Notes: a model not told the origin generated them from the sequence alone. DNA of 64,000 nt from Abiotrophia sp. HMSC24B09 (GCF_001815865.1 NZ_KV822187.1:1-64000), one strand, 5' to 3'. Shown: positions 1 to 9,233, counted from the first letter of the stretch. Translations and numbers: made by a program.

Positions 1-1279
1 TCGTTGGCTGACTCGGTTGGCTTGGAGTCGGTTCGGACGTATAATCATTACCTGGTGTGAACTCGCTAGATCCAGCCTTTGGTGCAAACATGGTGTAATA
101 CTGAGTACCAAAAGATCTTGCATCGCTTGCACCCGCGCGGTTTGTTGAAATCCCTAAGTAAACATCGTGATTACCAAATGGATTTTCAAAAAGTAAGAAG
201 TTTCTAGCATGTCCAAAATTAGCATGGCTATCATCGAAAAGCATCCAAACGGTTTGGTAGTGGAATTGCTTTTTAAGGTCATCCATTGTTGTTGTATTTG
301 GATTAATGGTTGCTAAGTTCTCGCCCCAACCATTGGCAACATTTGCTAAAGCGCGGGAAGTGGCATTCGTATCATGGCTACTTGTCCATGCATACCAATT
401 ATCCTCTTTGTAGGCATTGGCAACTTTTTGCGCGGCATTGACAGAGCCTGCATTAACCTTATAGGGTTCTTTCCCGAATTGTTGGCGAATCGGATTAATC
501 AGGTTGGCAACGAAGAGCGAAAGTTCTTTACGTTGTGCTTCCGTTAAATTCGTAACATCAACGATTTCCTTCTTATCAGCTTCGTTAGATTTGTAAGTAT
601 TAAGCGCGCGTCCAGGCTTAGCAATTGCGTCAATATGACTGGCACTATAGGCACCTGGCTCAAATAGACTTGGTGTAAAGCCTGGTGGCAAGATAATACG
701 ATTTTCTGCCGCACTATTTGCGTTGGCCAAAGGTTTTACTTCTTCTACCTGATTAGCTGCATTGGCAGCTGCCACTTGATTAGCAACTGTCGCTTCCGCT
801 TCTTTAACGCTTGGAGCAGATTCTTCTGAGCTAGCGCTTGCTTCCTCAACACTTGCCTTTGCTTCAGTCGCTTCTAAGCTTAAGTCCTCAGCTGATACTT
901 CTTGCTTAGGTTCATCTTGTGATGCAAGCCCCTCAGATTCCTCCAGCTTAGTTAAGTCAGATGCAACTGATTCCGCTTCTGTTTTAGGCAAATCTTTAGT
1001 GACATCTAAATCAGTTTCAGGCGACTTATCAGCCTCAAGGGCTTTGGTGTCAACTTCTAAATCTGATTTAAGATTATCTTCAGTTGGACTTGCCTCCTTC
1101 ACTTGAGTAATCTCTGGTGAACTTGCTTTAGCCACTAGAGCTGATTGTTGGTTCAAGTCAGCTGCATTAACAACAGCATTCCCGGAGCCCAAGAACATCA
1201 AGGCAGCAACCGCAACTGAGGCAGTTCCCACTTTGAGCTTACGGATCGCATAGCGATATACCGTATTGGTTAGCTTCAT
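1..1279 (-). CDS. YSIRK-signal, SEC10/PgrA-like surface protein (3' end outside window)
   Basis: I translated this by hand from the ATG at 1279, which has a GGAGG Shine-Dalgarno (SD) sequence 7 nt upstream. The N-terminus carries a YSIRK-type signal (YRYAIRKLKVGTASVAVAA, about residues 8-26), so export through the Sec route with cross-wall targeting is expected. A long acidic, Ala/Ser/Glu-rich spacer follows. A domain with INPIRQQFG, SSHD, GWGENLA and FGHARNFLLF motifs then resembles the PgrA/SEC10 surface-exclusion family, which has a CAP-like fold. The visible end is a Pro/Ser/Gln/Thr stretch of the type that spans the wall. An LPxTG anchor is expected beyond base 1 but cannot be seen. Family members act as surface-exclusion or adhesion proteins. 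No conjugation genes lie nearby, so adhesion or wall binding is as likely as exclusion. Confidence 0.8.
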   Translation of the reverse strand, partial: MKLTNTVYRYAIRKLKVGTASVAVAALMFLGSGNAVVNAADLNQQSALVAKASSPEITQVKEASPTEDNLKSDLEVDTKALEADKSPETDLDVTKDLPKTEAESVASDLTKLEESEGLASQDEPKQEVSAEDLSLEATEAKASVEEASASSEESAPSVKEAEATVANQVAAANAANQVEEVKPLANANSAAENRIILPPGFTPSLFEPGAYSASHIDAIAKPGRALNTYKSNEADKKEIVDVTNLTEAQRKELSLFVANLINPIRQQFGKEPYKVNAGSVNAAQKVANAYKEDNWYAWTSSHDTNATSRALANVANGWGENLATINPNTTTMDDLKKQFHYQTVWMLFDDSHANFGHARNFLLFENPFGNHDVYLGISTNRAGASDARSFGTQYYTMFAPKAGSSEFTPGNDYTSEPTPSQPSQPT

Positions 1280-1313
1280 TTTAAAACCTCCAATAAATTT
1301 TAGTTATGCAAAT

Positions 1314-1342
1314 ATTATATCGAGTTTTTCCAGCCATCACAA
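1314..1342 (-). promoter_or_regulatory. Promoter of the surface protein gene
   Basis: On the minus strand, TTGTGA (1337-1342) is separated by exactly 17 bp from a perfect TATAAT (1314-1319). It lies about 35 bp before the start codon at 1279 and has the form of a housekeeping sigma-A promoter. Confidence 0.7.
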
Positions 1343-1781
1343 TGCTTCCTGCCCTTAATTCATTTTACTGAAACATTCTTAACACCTGTAAAAAAGCCTA
1401 TAAATAGCATTTAATCAAGGTTTCCGGACACTTGAAACAGTCTAAATGCCTATTTAATCTGTAACAAACAGACCTATGCATTGCAATAAATTTGCTTATA
1501 CAAAAAAGGAGGTGACTAAGTATTTTTATAACAGATTTACGCCTATATAATTAGACATCTAACTAGATAAGCTAAAATTTTCAAACTCCTCCTTTAACGA
1601 AATGTAATTTCAATAAGCTAACCTCGATATTGTTTGAACATTTCTATTGTCTGAGTGATAAAATATTATGATATAAGATTAGCTATATAGATTGAATATT
1701 CACGTATCCTTTACTTATGGTAGCCTGCTTTTTATTACAATCAAGTTTCAGATTTGTAATTGTGTACACAATATCGATTAT
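1343..1781. other. AT-rich intergenic region without a clear gene
   Basis: This stretch lies between the surface-protein promoter and the polC terminator. I see no ORF with a good start. Two strong SD-like sequences face each other: AAGGAGGTGA on the plus strand (1506-1515) and AAAGGAGGAG on the minus strand (1585-1594). Neither is followed by an ATG at proper spacing. The minus-strand copy could only serve a 13-residue TTG-started peptide. I cannot assign a function. Confidence 0.5.
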
Positions 1782-1809
1782 AAAAAAGCGCCCGCACTAT
1801 GCGGGCGCT
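1782..1809 (-). terminator. Intrinsic terminator of polC
   Basis: A 9-bp GC-rich stem (AGCGCCCGC / GCGGGCGCT) with a 5-nt loop is followed on the minus strand by a run of six Ts. It starts 6 bp after the polC stop codon. Confidence 0.92.
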
Positions 1810-1815
1810 AATTCG

Positions 1816-4800
1816 TTAAAAGAGACTTAATTGATCTGAGTCAGGCAAGCCATTAAGGACGCCTTGTTCACTTAAGTAATCAAGAATAGTCTTAGAGACC
1901 TTGCCACGTTTCTGCAAGTCTTCCTTAGACAAGAATGGGGCTTCCTGACGGGCCTTAATAATTTGTTGCGCCACGTTGGCACCCAAACCAGGTACGGCCC
2001 GGAATGGTGGAATCAGGCTATTGCCCTCAATGATAAAGCGATCGGCATCAGACTTCTCTAGACTGATCATCTGGAAGCTAAGGCCACGCTCCAACATCTC
2101 ATTAGCCAATTCTAAGACCGTTAAGAGGTTCTTGTCCTTAACTGAAGCATCAAAGCCCTTATCATTGATTTCCTTGATACGACGCTTCACCATTTCCTTC
2201 CCTTGGTGCATAGCCACGATGTCAAAGTCATCTGCCCGCACAGAGAAGTAAGCAGCATAGTACATAATAGGCATGTGAACCTTGAAGTAAGCAACCCGCA
2301 AGGCCATGAGGACATAGGCAGCTGCATGGGCTTTAGGGAACATATACTTAATCTTCAAACAGGAATCAATATACCATTCAGGCACCTTCTTGGCCCGCAT
2401 TTCTGCCTGCCAATCCTCTGGAATCCCCTTCCCTTTACGGACGGACTCCATAATCTTGAAGGCTAAGCCGTCCTCTAAACCATAGTATATCAGGGTGACC
2501 ATAATATCGTCACGACAGCCGATTACTTTAGCAAGAGGCGCAATCTTGTTCTTAATTAACTCTTGGGCATTCCCCAGCCAAACGTCGGTCCCGTGGGAGA
2601 GACCAGAAATTTGCAGCAGCTCAGCAAAGGTCGCTGGTTTGGATTCTTCCAACATACCGCGTACGAAGCCTGTCCCGAACTCAGGAATCCCTAGCGTCCC
2701 AGTTTTAGAGAAGATTTGCTCTGGTGTTACCCCTAAAACCTCGGGACTAGAAAAGATTTTCATGACATCCGGGTCGGTTGGTGGAATGGTCTTAGGATCT
2801 ATCCCCGATAAGTCTTGTAACATACGAATAACGGTTGGATCATCGTGCCCCAGAATATCTAACTTGAGAACATTATCGTGAATGGAATGGAAGTCGAAGT
2901 GGGTAGTCCGCCATTCGGCTGTCACTTCATCGGCAGGATATTGAATTGGCGTAAAGTCATAGACATCCATATAGTCTGGAATTACGATAATCCCACCCGG
3001 GTGCTGACCGGTCGTGCGTTTGACCCCTTCAATTCCTTTCGCTAGACGTTCCTTTTCAGCTTGTGGTAAGAATTGTTGGGCTACTTCCAGATAGCCTTTG
3101 ACATAACCAAAGGCAGTTCGCTCGGCAACCGTCGAAATGGTTCCTGCCCGATAGACATAGTCCTCCCCAAAGAGTTCCTTGGTGTAGGCGTGGGCGCGCG
3201 GTTGATAGGCCCCAGAGAAGTTCAAATCAATATCGGGTACCTTGTCGCCATAGAAGCCAAGGAAGGTTTCGAATGGGATATCTTGCCCCTCCTTGTTAAG
3301 GGCGTGGCCACAGTGTGGACAGTCTTTGGCTGGCAGGTCATAACCCGAACCAACCGAACCGTCAGCAATAAACTCCGAATATTGGCAGTTTGGACAATAA
3401 TAATGTGGAGCTAGAGGGTTGACCTCCGTAATACCCGTCAAGGTCGCCACTAAGGAAGAACCCACCGAACCCCGCGAACCCACTAGGTATCCGTCAGATA
3501 CTGACTTGTGGACCAACTTCTGCGAAATCAGATAAATAACAGCAAATCCATTACCAATAATGGACTTGAGTTCCTTTTCAATCCGCTTCTCTACAATCTC
3601 AGGCAGAGGGTCGCCGTAGAGCTCTCTGGCTCGTTTATAGGAGAGTTCCGTAATCTCTTCATTGGCGCCAGGAATATTTGGCGTATAGAGTTTGTCCTTG
3701 ATGACTTCGACTTCTTCCACCATATCCGCAATCTTCTGAGGATTGGTGATGACAAGCTCATAGGCTTGGTCCCGTCCCATAAAGTCGAATTCTGCCATCA
3801 TCTCATCTGTCGTGCGGAAATGAACAGGCGGCAGATGCAAGGTCCGATTGGCATTAATCTTCATGGAACGCAAGAGAATTTCGCGGTAAATAGCATCCTT
3901 AGGTTCCAAGTAGTGAACATCACCTGTAGCCACTACTAGCTTATTCTTGTCTTGACCCAGTCGCACCATTTCTTTCATGATGGTTTCTAAGTCAGCTTCG
4001 CTACGAATTAATTCCGTCTCGATCAAGGGACCATAGACAGACTTAGGTTGGAGCTCAATGTAATCGTAAAAATCCACCAGTTTCTCCGCTTCATCGTACC
4101 CCTTTTGCATCATGGCAGTAAAGACTTCCCCATTGGAACAAGCTGTCCCAACTAAGAGATTGTCCCGATACTTGGTCAACAAGCTACGCGGAATACGGGG
4201 CTCGCGGAAGAAGTATTGGACATTGGAGGCTGAAATTAACTTAAAGAGGTCTTTAAGTCCTTCTTGGTTTTTAGCAATCAAGGTGGCATGGAAAGGTCGA
4301 GCCTGTTTATAGCTGTCCCCTTTCCCTACTTGTTCATTGAGCTGGTCATGACGGACCATACCGTATTGTTCTTTGGCTTGATCCAATAGCTTATAGCAGA
4401 CATATCCAGTTGTCTCAGAGTCGTAAACGGCCCGGTGGTGTTGTTCCAAGGTCACGCCATAATGCTTAGCCAAGATATTCAAACGATGGGAACGCATGTC
4501 AGGGTTAACCAAACGCGATAACTCCAGCGTATCAATAACTGGCTGATCAGACACTGGCATACCCAGACGCGCATAGGTCTTATTGAGGAAGCCCATATCA
4601 AAGCTCGCATTGTGAGCCACGAGAATGGTATCTTTGGAAAATTCAGCGAAGCGCGCCATGACCTCTGCTTCTTGTGGCGCATCGGCTAACATAGCGTCCG
4701 TAATCCCAGTCAATTCGGTAATCATGGCCGACAAATGATAACCAGGATTGATAAAGGCTTCGAAGGTATCAATGACCTCGCCATCCCGCATTTTAACCGC

Positions 4801-6123
4801 GGCTAACTCAATGATGCGGTCATAGACAGAAGACAGACCCGTGGTCTCCACGTCAAAGACAACATAGGTCGCCTGATCTAAGTCAATGGCTTGTGGATTA
4901 TAGGCAATCGGTTCACCGTCATTGACCACATTGGCTTCAATCCCGTAGAGAACCTTAATGCCATGCTTCTTACCTGCTGCATAGGCATCAGGAAAGGCCT
5001 GAGCGCCCGCATGGTCGGTAATGGCAATGGCTGAATGGCCCCAGGCGGCTGCTTGGGCGATCAAGTCACCAACCTTGTTGGTGGCATCCATTTGACTCAT
5101 ATTGGAGTGCAGATGGAGCTCAATCCGTTTGGCACCGTCTACCCCCTGGTCTTGGCGTGAGGCCTTGGAAATTTTGCGAATACTACGCGGCGAGAAGTCC
5201 ATCTCTCCCGTAAAGTTATCAGCCTTAAGGCTACCTTCCAGACGGACCCAATCCCCCTTCTTGAAGAGGCCAAAGGATTCCTTCTTAATGTTACGCCCTG
5301 CCATCAGTTTAGCCGTAATGGAGGAAGTATAGTCGGTCACCTTCATAATCATGAGCTGAGAACCTGAGCGAAGCTCGCGGACCTCATAGTCAAAAATATA
5401 GCCTTCAATGATCTGATTAAAGGGATTGTCGTAGACTTCCTGAATCGAGATGGCTGGCGTATCGGGGATGTCCTTACCAATTTGAGGAATGTCGGTGTTC
5501 TCTACGACCACCTTGCTTTGTTCTTGGCGTCGTTGTTCTAATTGAGCCAGTTCTTGCCGCTCGCGCTCCACCTCAGAGGCTAGATGTTGTTGAGCCTGAA
5601 GCTTAGCCTGCTCGCTGGCCTTATCATCTACCAGATAGACTAGTTCCCAGTCATTCAATTGGTTTTGGGCCAGTTTGAGTTTGAAGGCTTGGTCATAGCG
5701 GGTTTTAACCACCTGAACTTGATCTTCAGTCGCCAATCCAACTTGGATTTGGCCATCCTTGACCTGATAAGTAGCATTAGCCAAAGCGCGCTTAATAAAG
5801 CTCGATTCCTGTCCCATTACCCCTAAAATGGATTGCCAGTAATCTAGCATTTGGCTATCATCTAAACTAGTCGGTGATTGATAATTCCACCAGACTTCTG
5901 TCTTGGCAATCCCCTCGAAAGCCGAACGCATATGGTGCATAAGGACTTCATAAACGTGGGGATGGAGACGTTCTACCTGACTTAAGGTAAAATGCCATTC
6001 ACCAGACTTAGCGTGAACCTTAACAGATTCTATCTGTGTCTGGGATAGTTCGGCCACCATGTCTGCGTCCTGCAGCCCAATTTGGTCCAATAGATGTTCA
6101 AATAATTGGCGATTCTTGGCCAT
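1816..6123 (-). CDS. polC: DNA polymerase III alpha subunit, PolC type
   Basis: This is the replicative polymerase of low-GC Gram-positives, with a built-in 3'-5' proofreading exonuclease. The length of 1435 aa matches the family. Visible in order: an OB-fold region (about 215-300); an intact PHP domain with HLHSNMS near residue 334 and a TDH motif; an inserted DnaQ-like exonuclease starting at FDVETTG near residue 421, with HRAVYDSE as its last motif; a CPNC...CPHC zinc motif near 905-940; and the polymerase motif PDIDLNFSG near 963. I chose the ATG at 6123 because it has GGAGGG 6 nt upstream. An in-frame extension to 6189 would run through the promoter and lacks an SD. In related genomes polC usually follows rseP and proS; here proS is absent. 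Confidence 0.97.
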   Translation of the reverse strand: MAKNRQLFEHLLDQIGLQDADMVAELSQTQIESVKVHAKSGEWHFTLSQVERLHPHVYEVLMHHMRSAFEGIAKTEVWWNYQSPTSLDDSQMLDYWQSILGVMGQESSFIKRALANATYQVKDGQIQVGLATEDQVQVVKTRYDQAFKLKLAQNQLNDWELVYLVDDKASEQAKLQAQQHLASEVERERQELAQLEQRRQEQSKVVVENTDIPQIGKDIPDTPAISIQEVYDNPFNQIIEGYIFDYEVRELRSGSQLMIMKVTDYTSSITAKLMAGRNIKKESFGLFKKGDWVRLEGSLKADNFTGEMDFSPRSIRKISKASRQDQGVDGAKRIELHLHSNMSQMDATNKVGDLIAQAAAWGHSAIAITDHAGAQAFPDAYAAGKKHGIKVLYGIEANVVNDGEPIAYNPQAIDLDQATYVVFDVETTGLSSVYDRIIELAAVKMRDGEVIDTFEAFINPGYHLSAMITELTGITDAMLADAPQEAEVMARFAEFSKDTILVAHNASFDMGFLNKTYARLGMPVSDQPVIDTLELSRLVNPDMRSHRLNILAKHYGVTLEQHHRAVYDSETTGYVCYKLLDQAKEQYGMVRHDQLNEQVGKGDSYKQARPFHATLIAKNQEGLKDLFKLISASNVQYFFREPRIPRSLLTKYRDNLLVGTACSNGEVFTAMMQKGYDEAEKLVDFYDYIELQPKSVYGPLIETELIRSEADLETIMKEMVRLGQDKNKLVVATGDVHYLEPKDAIYREILLRSMKINANRTLHLPPVHFRTTDEMMAEFDFMGRDQAYELVITNPQKIADMVEEVEVIKDKLYTPNIPGANEEITELSYKRARELYGDPLPEIVEKRIEKELKSIIGNGFAVIYLISQKLVHKSVSDGYLVGSRGSVGSSLVATLTGITEVNPLAPHYYCPNCQYSEFIADGSVGSGYDLPAKDCPHCGHALNKEGQDIPFETFLGFYGDKVPDIDLNFSGAYQPRAHAYTKELFGEDYVYRAGTISTVAERTAFGYVKGYLEVAQQFLPQAEKERLAKGIEGVKRTTGQHPGGIIVIPDYMDVYDFTPIQYPADEVTAEWRTTHFDFHSIHDNVLKLDILGHDDPTVIRMLQDLSGIDPKTIPPTDPDVMKIFSSPEVLGVTPEQIFSKTGTLGIPEFGTGFVRGMLEESKPATFAELLQISGLSHGTDVWLGNAQELIKNKIAPLAKVIGCRDDIMVTLIYYGLEDGLAFKIMESVRKGKGIPEDWQAEMRAKKVPEWYIDSCLKIKYMFPKAHAAAYVLMALRVAYFKVHMPIMYYAAYFSVRADDFDIVAMHQGKEMVKRRIKEINDKGFDASVKDKNLLTVLELANEMLERGLSFQMISLEKSDADRFIIEGNSLIPPFRAVPGLGANVAQQIIKARQEAPFLSKEDLQKRGKVSKTILDYLSEQGVLNGLPDSDQLSLF

Positions 6124-6160
6124 AAGTTCCCTCCGTCCACGGTGATTTGCATACCTTCTT

Positions 6161-6169
6161 ATTATAGCA
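6161..6169 (-). promoter_or_regulatory. Extended -10 promoter of polC
   Basis: On the minus strand the sequence TGCTATAAT is a perfect extended -10 element (TGn plus TATAAT) about 37 bp before the polC start. No convincing -35 box is seen, as is common for extended -10 promoters. With the rseP terminator just upstream, polC appears to be its own transcription unit. Confidence 0.65.
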
Positions 6170-6203
6170 TAAGCCCCCTCTAAAATCACCTGAGGCCCAT
6201 GCT

Positions 6204-6233
6204 AAAAAAGAGACCTACACTCGGTAGATCTCT
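6204..6233 (-). terminator. Intrinsic terminator of rseP
   Basis: A 10-bp stem (AGAGATCTAC / GTAGGTCTCT, one G-U pair) is followed by a T run on the minus strand. It begins 9 bp after the rseP stop. Confidence 0.85.
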
Positions 6234-6242
6234 TACTCAAAA

Positions 6243-7511
6243 TTATGGTTGGAAGAGTCGGCTGATATCATTCCAGGTGACAGCCAGCATAAAGGCCACT
6301 AAGATGAGGGCCCCAATGATGGTTAAAATCCCTTCTTTTTCTTGGGATAGGGGCTTGCCTCGCACACCCTCAATGGCATTAAGGACAATCTTACCACCAT
6401 CCAAGGCAGGAATTGGCAACAGGTTGAAGGCGCCAATATTAGCTGACAGCAAGGCGGTTAGAAATAATACTGGCATAAAGCCCTCAGATGCTGCTTTAGA
6501 GGTAATCTGAGCAATTGCCACAGGCCCACCGAACTGATTGAGGTTGAGTCCACGAAGGAAGATACCCACAATTGCGGCAGCTACACCCGTGATTTGAGAC
6601 CAAGTAGCGGTGAAGCCATAAGCTATCTTTGCCCAGAAATCTTGAGTCTCTGGTTGCGCTACGCCAATTCGCCCGATCGTTGCTTGTTCCACTTGGTCAG
6701 CCCGAATAGCTACTGGTAATGTCAAATCTTGGTTACCACGATGGACAGAGAAATCTACCATTTGACCTGGCTTGGATTGAATCGCTTGCACCATTTGACG
6801 CCAGTTGGAAACCTTGGTTTGACCAATGGCATCAATCCGGTCACCTGATTGTAGACCCGCTTGGGCTGCAGGAGAATCTGGTTCAATATAGCCTAAGACA
6901 TTGGCCTCAACCGGTACTCCGCCCGGGCGGACAAAGGCCACCACAACAAAAATCAAAATAGAAAGAATAAAGTTATTCATCGGACCCGCTACATTGGTCA
7001 TGAACTTAGCCCATGGCTTAGCGGCTCCATAAGTGACTTGACGAGGCGCTACTTGGATGCTAGACCCGTCTGCTTCAATGATGCGGGCCTTGTGGTCCAC
7101 TTGATAGGTAACCAGATCTTGACTGCCCAGCGGTAAGGCTGTAATGGTCATGGCATCCGTTAAGTCCAACTGATCCACTTGCACTGGCACTTCATCTTCA
7201 AGGGCTACTTTTGAGGTATTAATGCGGGTCACTAGCCCAGCTTCATTCAAGACAAGGCCTACTTGCATCCCGGCTTGAACTGCATCCTGATCCTCACCTA
7301 GCCCGGCTAGACGAACATAGCCTCCTAGGGGAATCATACGAATGGTATAGAGGACCCCGTCCTTTCCCTGATGGCTGAAGAGCTTAGGCCCCATCCCTAT
7401 GGCAAACTCGCGCACCAAGATACCAGCCTTGCGGGCAAAGTAAAAATGGCCGAATTCGTGAATACTTACGATTACGGTAAAAACAAGTAAAAATACAATC
7501 AATGCTTGCAT
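6243..7511 (-). CDS. rseP: Site-2 protease RseP/RasP (intramembrane zinc metalloprotease)
   Basis: This membrane metalloprotease cleaves transmembrane segments of substrates such as anti-sigma factors, signal-peptide remnants and, in enterococci (Eep), pheromone precursors. The zinc motif HEFGH is at residues 18-22 in the first membrane segment. A PDZ domain lies in the middle (PDSPAAQAGLQSGDRI), and the third zinc-ligand motif FNLLPIPALDGG is near the C-terminus. The length of 422 aa is typical. The ATG at 7511 is preferred: AAAGGAAG sits 6 nt upstream, whereas the in-frame TTG at 7517 abuts the SD. Confidence 0.95.
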   Translation of the reverse strand: MQALIVFLLVFTVIVSIHEFGHFYFARKAGILVREFAIGMGPKLFSHQGKDGVLYTIRMIPLGGYVRLAGLGEDQDAVQAGMQVGLVLNEAGLVTRINTSKVALEDEVPVQVDQLDLTDAMTITALPLGSQDLVTYQVDHKARIIEADGSSIQVAPRQVTYGAAKPWAKFMTNVAGPMNNFILSILIFVVVAFVRPGGVPVEANVLGYIEPDSPAAQAGLQSGDRIDAIGQTKVSNWRQMVQAIQSKPGQMVDFSVHRGNQDLTLPVAIRADQVEQATIGRIGVAQPETQDFWAKIAYGFTATWSQITGVAAAIVGIFLRGLNLNQFGGPVAIAQITSKAASEGFMPVLFLTALLSANIGAFNLLPIPALDGGKIVLNAIEGVRGKPLSQEKEGILTIIGALILVAFMLAVTWNDISRLFQP

Positions 7512-7565
7512 GGTCAACTTCCTTTATCTAGTTCAATTCAAAAATTTACTTAACTTAACCTCTTA

Positions 7566-7594
7566 AATATACCCTAATTAGGCCCATAATGCAA
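7566..7594 (-). promoter_or_regulatory. Probable promoter of rseP
   Basis: On the minus strand TTGCAT (7589-7594) and TATATT (7566-7571) are 17 bp apart. The -35 match is weak, and it overlaps the T run of the cdsA terminator. The position between a terminator and rseP supports it. Confidence 0.45.
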
Positions 7595-7633
7595 AAATAG
7601 TCAACCAAACTCAAAGGATAGAGTTTGGTTGAC
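7593..7633 (-). terminator. Intrinsic terminator of uppS-cdsA
   Basis: A perfect 13-bp stem (GTCAACCAAACTC / GAGTTTGGTTGAC) with an 8-nt loop is followed by TATTTTT on the minus strand, 7 bp after the cdsA stop. It separates cdsA from rseP. Confidence 0.9.
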
Positions 7634-7640
7634 ATGAGCA

Positions 7641-8435
7641 CTATTTTAACCAGTTAAACCAGGTCATGAGTAGAAAACTGGTAAAAAGGGTTGAATCAAA
7701 GCGATCTAAGACCCCGCCATGGCCCGGCAGGAACTTACCAGAGTCCTTGACCCCAAAATGCCGCTTAAAGGCTGACTCTACCAAATCTCCTAGCTGACCT
7801 AAAACTGACAAGGCCATGGCCAGTAAAATATAGTGCTCTGAGCCCCCTAAATGTGGATCGAAGAAGTAATTATAGAGCACTGCGATGACGACCGCACTGA
7901 CAATTCCACCTAGCGAACCTTCAATGGTCTTATTAGGACTCAATTGAGGCGCTAGCTTATGCTTGCCGAAACGTCGGCCAACGATATAAGCCCCAGAATC
8001 TGTTGCAAAAATAATTGCAAATTGGAAAATAACTAAGTCCAAACTAATTTGTCGTAACTCAATCAAGTAACGGAAGCCATAGCCAATGTAGAGGGCACCA
8101 AAAATCAAAAGGGCTGCTTCTTCAATATTGAAGGTCTTGTACTCATAGACCGTCAGGACTAAAAGCAACATACAGCAAATATAGAAGAGATAGGTAAATT
8201 TAAGACCTGGAATCAAGGCAGATTGATAGTTACTGGGCAGTATCATGAGGGCAACCGCAATGGTTGCAATGACCCCGACCAAGTTGAAGTATTCAATCTT
8301 CTTCATATTGGCTAATTCAAATAAGGCCATAACCCCTAAAATTAAGAACATGCCCGTAAAAACCTTGCCCCCTACCACCACAACCGGAATCAGGACGGCC
8401 AAGGCTGCTAGGGCGCTGATTACTCTTACTTTCAT
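7641..8435 (-). CDS. cdsA: Phosphatidate cytidylyltransferase (CDP-diglyceride synthase)
   Basis: The enzyme makes CDP-diacylglycerol from phosphatidic acid and CTP, the entry point to phospholipid head-group synthesis. It is a polytopic membrane protein of 264 aa. The C-terminal half holds the family signature SAFKRHFGVKDSGKFLPGHG followed by GVLDRFDS, and DSGAYIVGRRFGKHKL lies before it. Its start overlaps the uppS stop by 4 bp (ATGA), so the two are translationally coupled. Confidence 0.96.
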   Translation of the reverse strand: MKVRVISALAALAVLIPVVVVGGKVFTGMFLILGVMALFELANMKKIEYFNLVGVIATIAVALMILPSNYQSALIPGLKFTYLFYICCMLLLVLTVYEYKTFNIEEAALLIFGALYIGYGFRYLIELRQISLDLVIFQFAIIFATDSGAYIVGRRFGKHKLAPQLSPNKTIEGSLGGIVSAVVIAVLYNYFFDPHLGGSEHYILLAMALSVLGQLGDLVESAFKRHFGVKDSGKFLPGHGGVLDRFDSTLFTSFLLMTWFNWLK

Positions 8436-9163
8436 TCAGTATCCAACACCTTTCCAAATCGTCGTTGTCGGCTGGCATAGACCGCTAGGGCTTGGTCAAA
8501 ATCGCCTTCATCAAAATCAGGCCACAAACGTTCAGTGAAATAGAACTCACTATAAGCCGCCTGCCAGAGTAGGAAGTTGCTGAGACGCTCTTCCCCACTG
8601 GTCCGGATAATCAAGTCCGGATTGGCTAATGACCCAAACTTGGCAGTTTCTAAATTTTGGCCAATTAAGTCAGGGGTGATGTCTTCCGGCTTCAAAGTGC
8701 CCTCAGCTACCTGACGGGCTAAAGTCTGAACCGCATGGCAAATTTCGTCTTGAGAGCCATAGTTGATGGCAAAGTTCAAAATCAGGCCAGTACAATGAAC
8801 CGTATCGGCAATAGCTTGCTTGAGGACCTTGCGAGTGGCTTCTGGCAGTCCTTCCAAGTCACCAATGGTCTCTACCCGCACATTCTGTTCCAATAACTCA
8901 GGCACAAACTTGGCAAAAAACTCCTTAGGCAACTTCATCAAGAAGCTGACTTCTTGTTCAGGTCGTTTCCAGTTCTCAGTTGAGAAGGCATAGACCGTCA
9001 GCATCTTAACGCCCAATTGATTAGCACGTTTAGTGATTTTCTTAATGGTATCGACACCTTTTTTATGCCCTGCTACCCGAGGTAGGAAGCGTTTCTTAGC
9101 CCATCGGCCATTTCCATCCATAATGAGCGCAACGTGCGCAGGTACCTTACTTAAGTCAGCCAT
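8432..9163 (-). CDS. uppS: Isoprenyl transferase (undecaprenyl diphosphate synthase)
   Basis: UppS extends farnesyl diphosphate with isopentenyl units to give the C55 lipid carrier of peptidoglycan and teichoic acid synthesis. The catalytic DGNGR motif is at residues 16-20, and the Z-prenyltransferase motifs GHKKG, STENWKRP and RTSGEERLSNFLLWQ are all present. The length from the chosen start is 243 aa. The ATG at 9163 has GGAGGG 6-7 nt upstream. The longer in-frame form starting at 9184 would overlap this SD. It is first in the uppS-cdsA operon. Confidence 0.96.
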   Translation of the reverse strand: MADLSKVPAHVALIMDGNGRWAKKRFLPRVAGHKKGVDTIKKITKRANQLGVKMLTVYAFSTENWKRPEQEVSFLMKLPKEFFAKFVPELLEQNVRVETIGDLEGLPEATRKVLKQAIADTVHCTGLILNFAINYGSQDEICHAVQTLARQVAEGTLKPEDITPDLIGQNLETAKFGSLANPDLIIRTSGEERLSNFLLWQAAYSEFYFTERLWPDFDEGDFDQALAVYASRQRRFGKVLDTE

Positions 9164-9194
9164 GCCAAGCCCTCCTGTCTTCAAATTCCACTAT

Positions 9195-9223
9195 ATTATA
9201 ACAAACTCTGCCTCTGATTGAAA
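9195..9223 (-). promoter_or_regulatory. Promoter of uppS-cdsA
   Basis: On the minus strand TGTTATAAT is an extended -10 (TATAAT at 9195-9200). A weak -35, TTTCAA (9218-9223), lies at 17-bp spacing. It sits just downstream of the hairpin that ends the preceding gene. Confidence 0.65.
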
Positions 9224-9233
9224 CGATTTAAAC

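Noticed and set aside
1976-5332. Several reading frames of 66-143 codons on the plus strand opposite polC
   Set aside because: They lie wholly antisense to a highly conserved gene, have no SD and read as reverse-frame translations. The same holds for antisense frames over other genes in the window.
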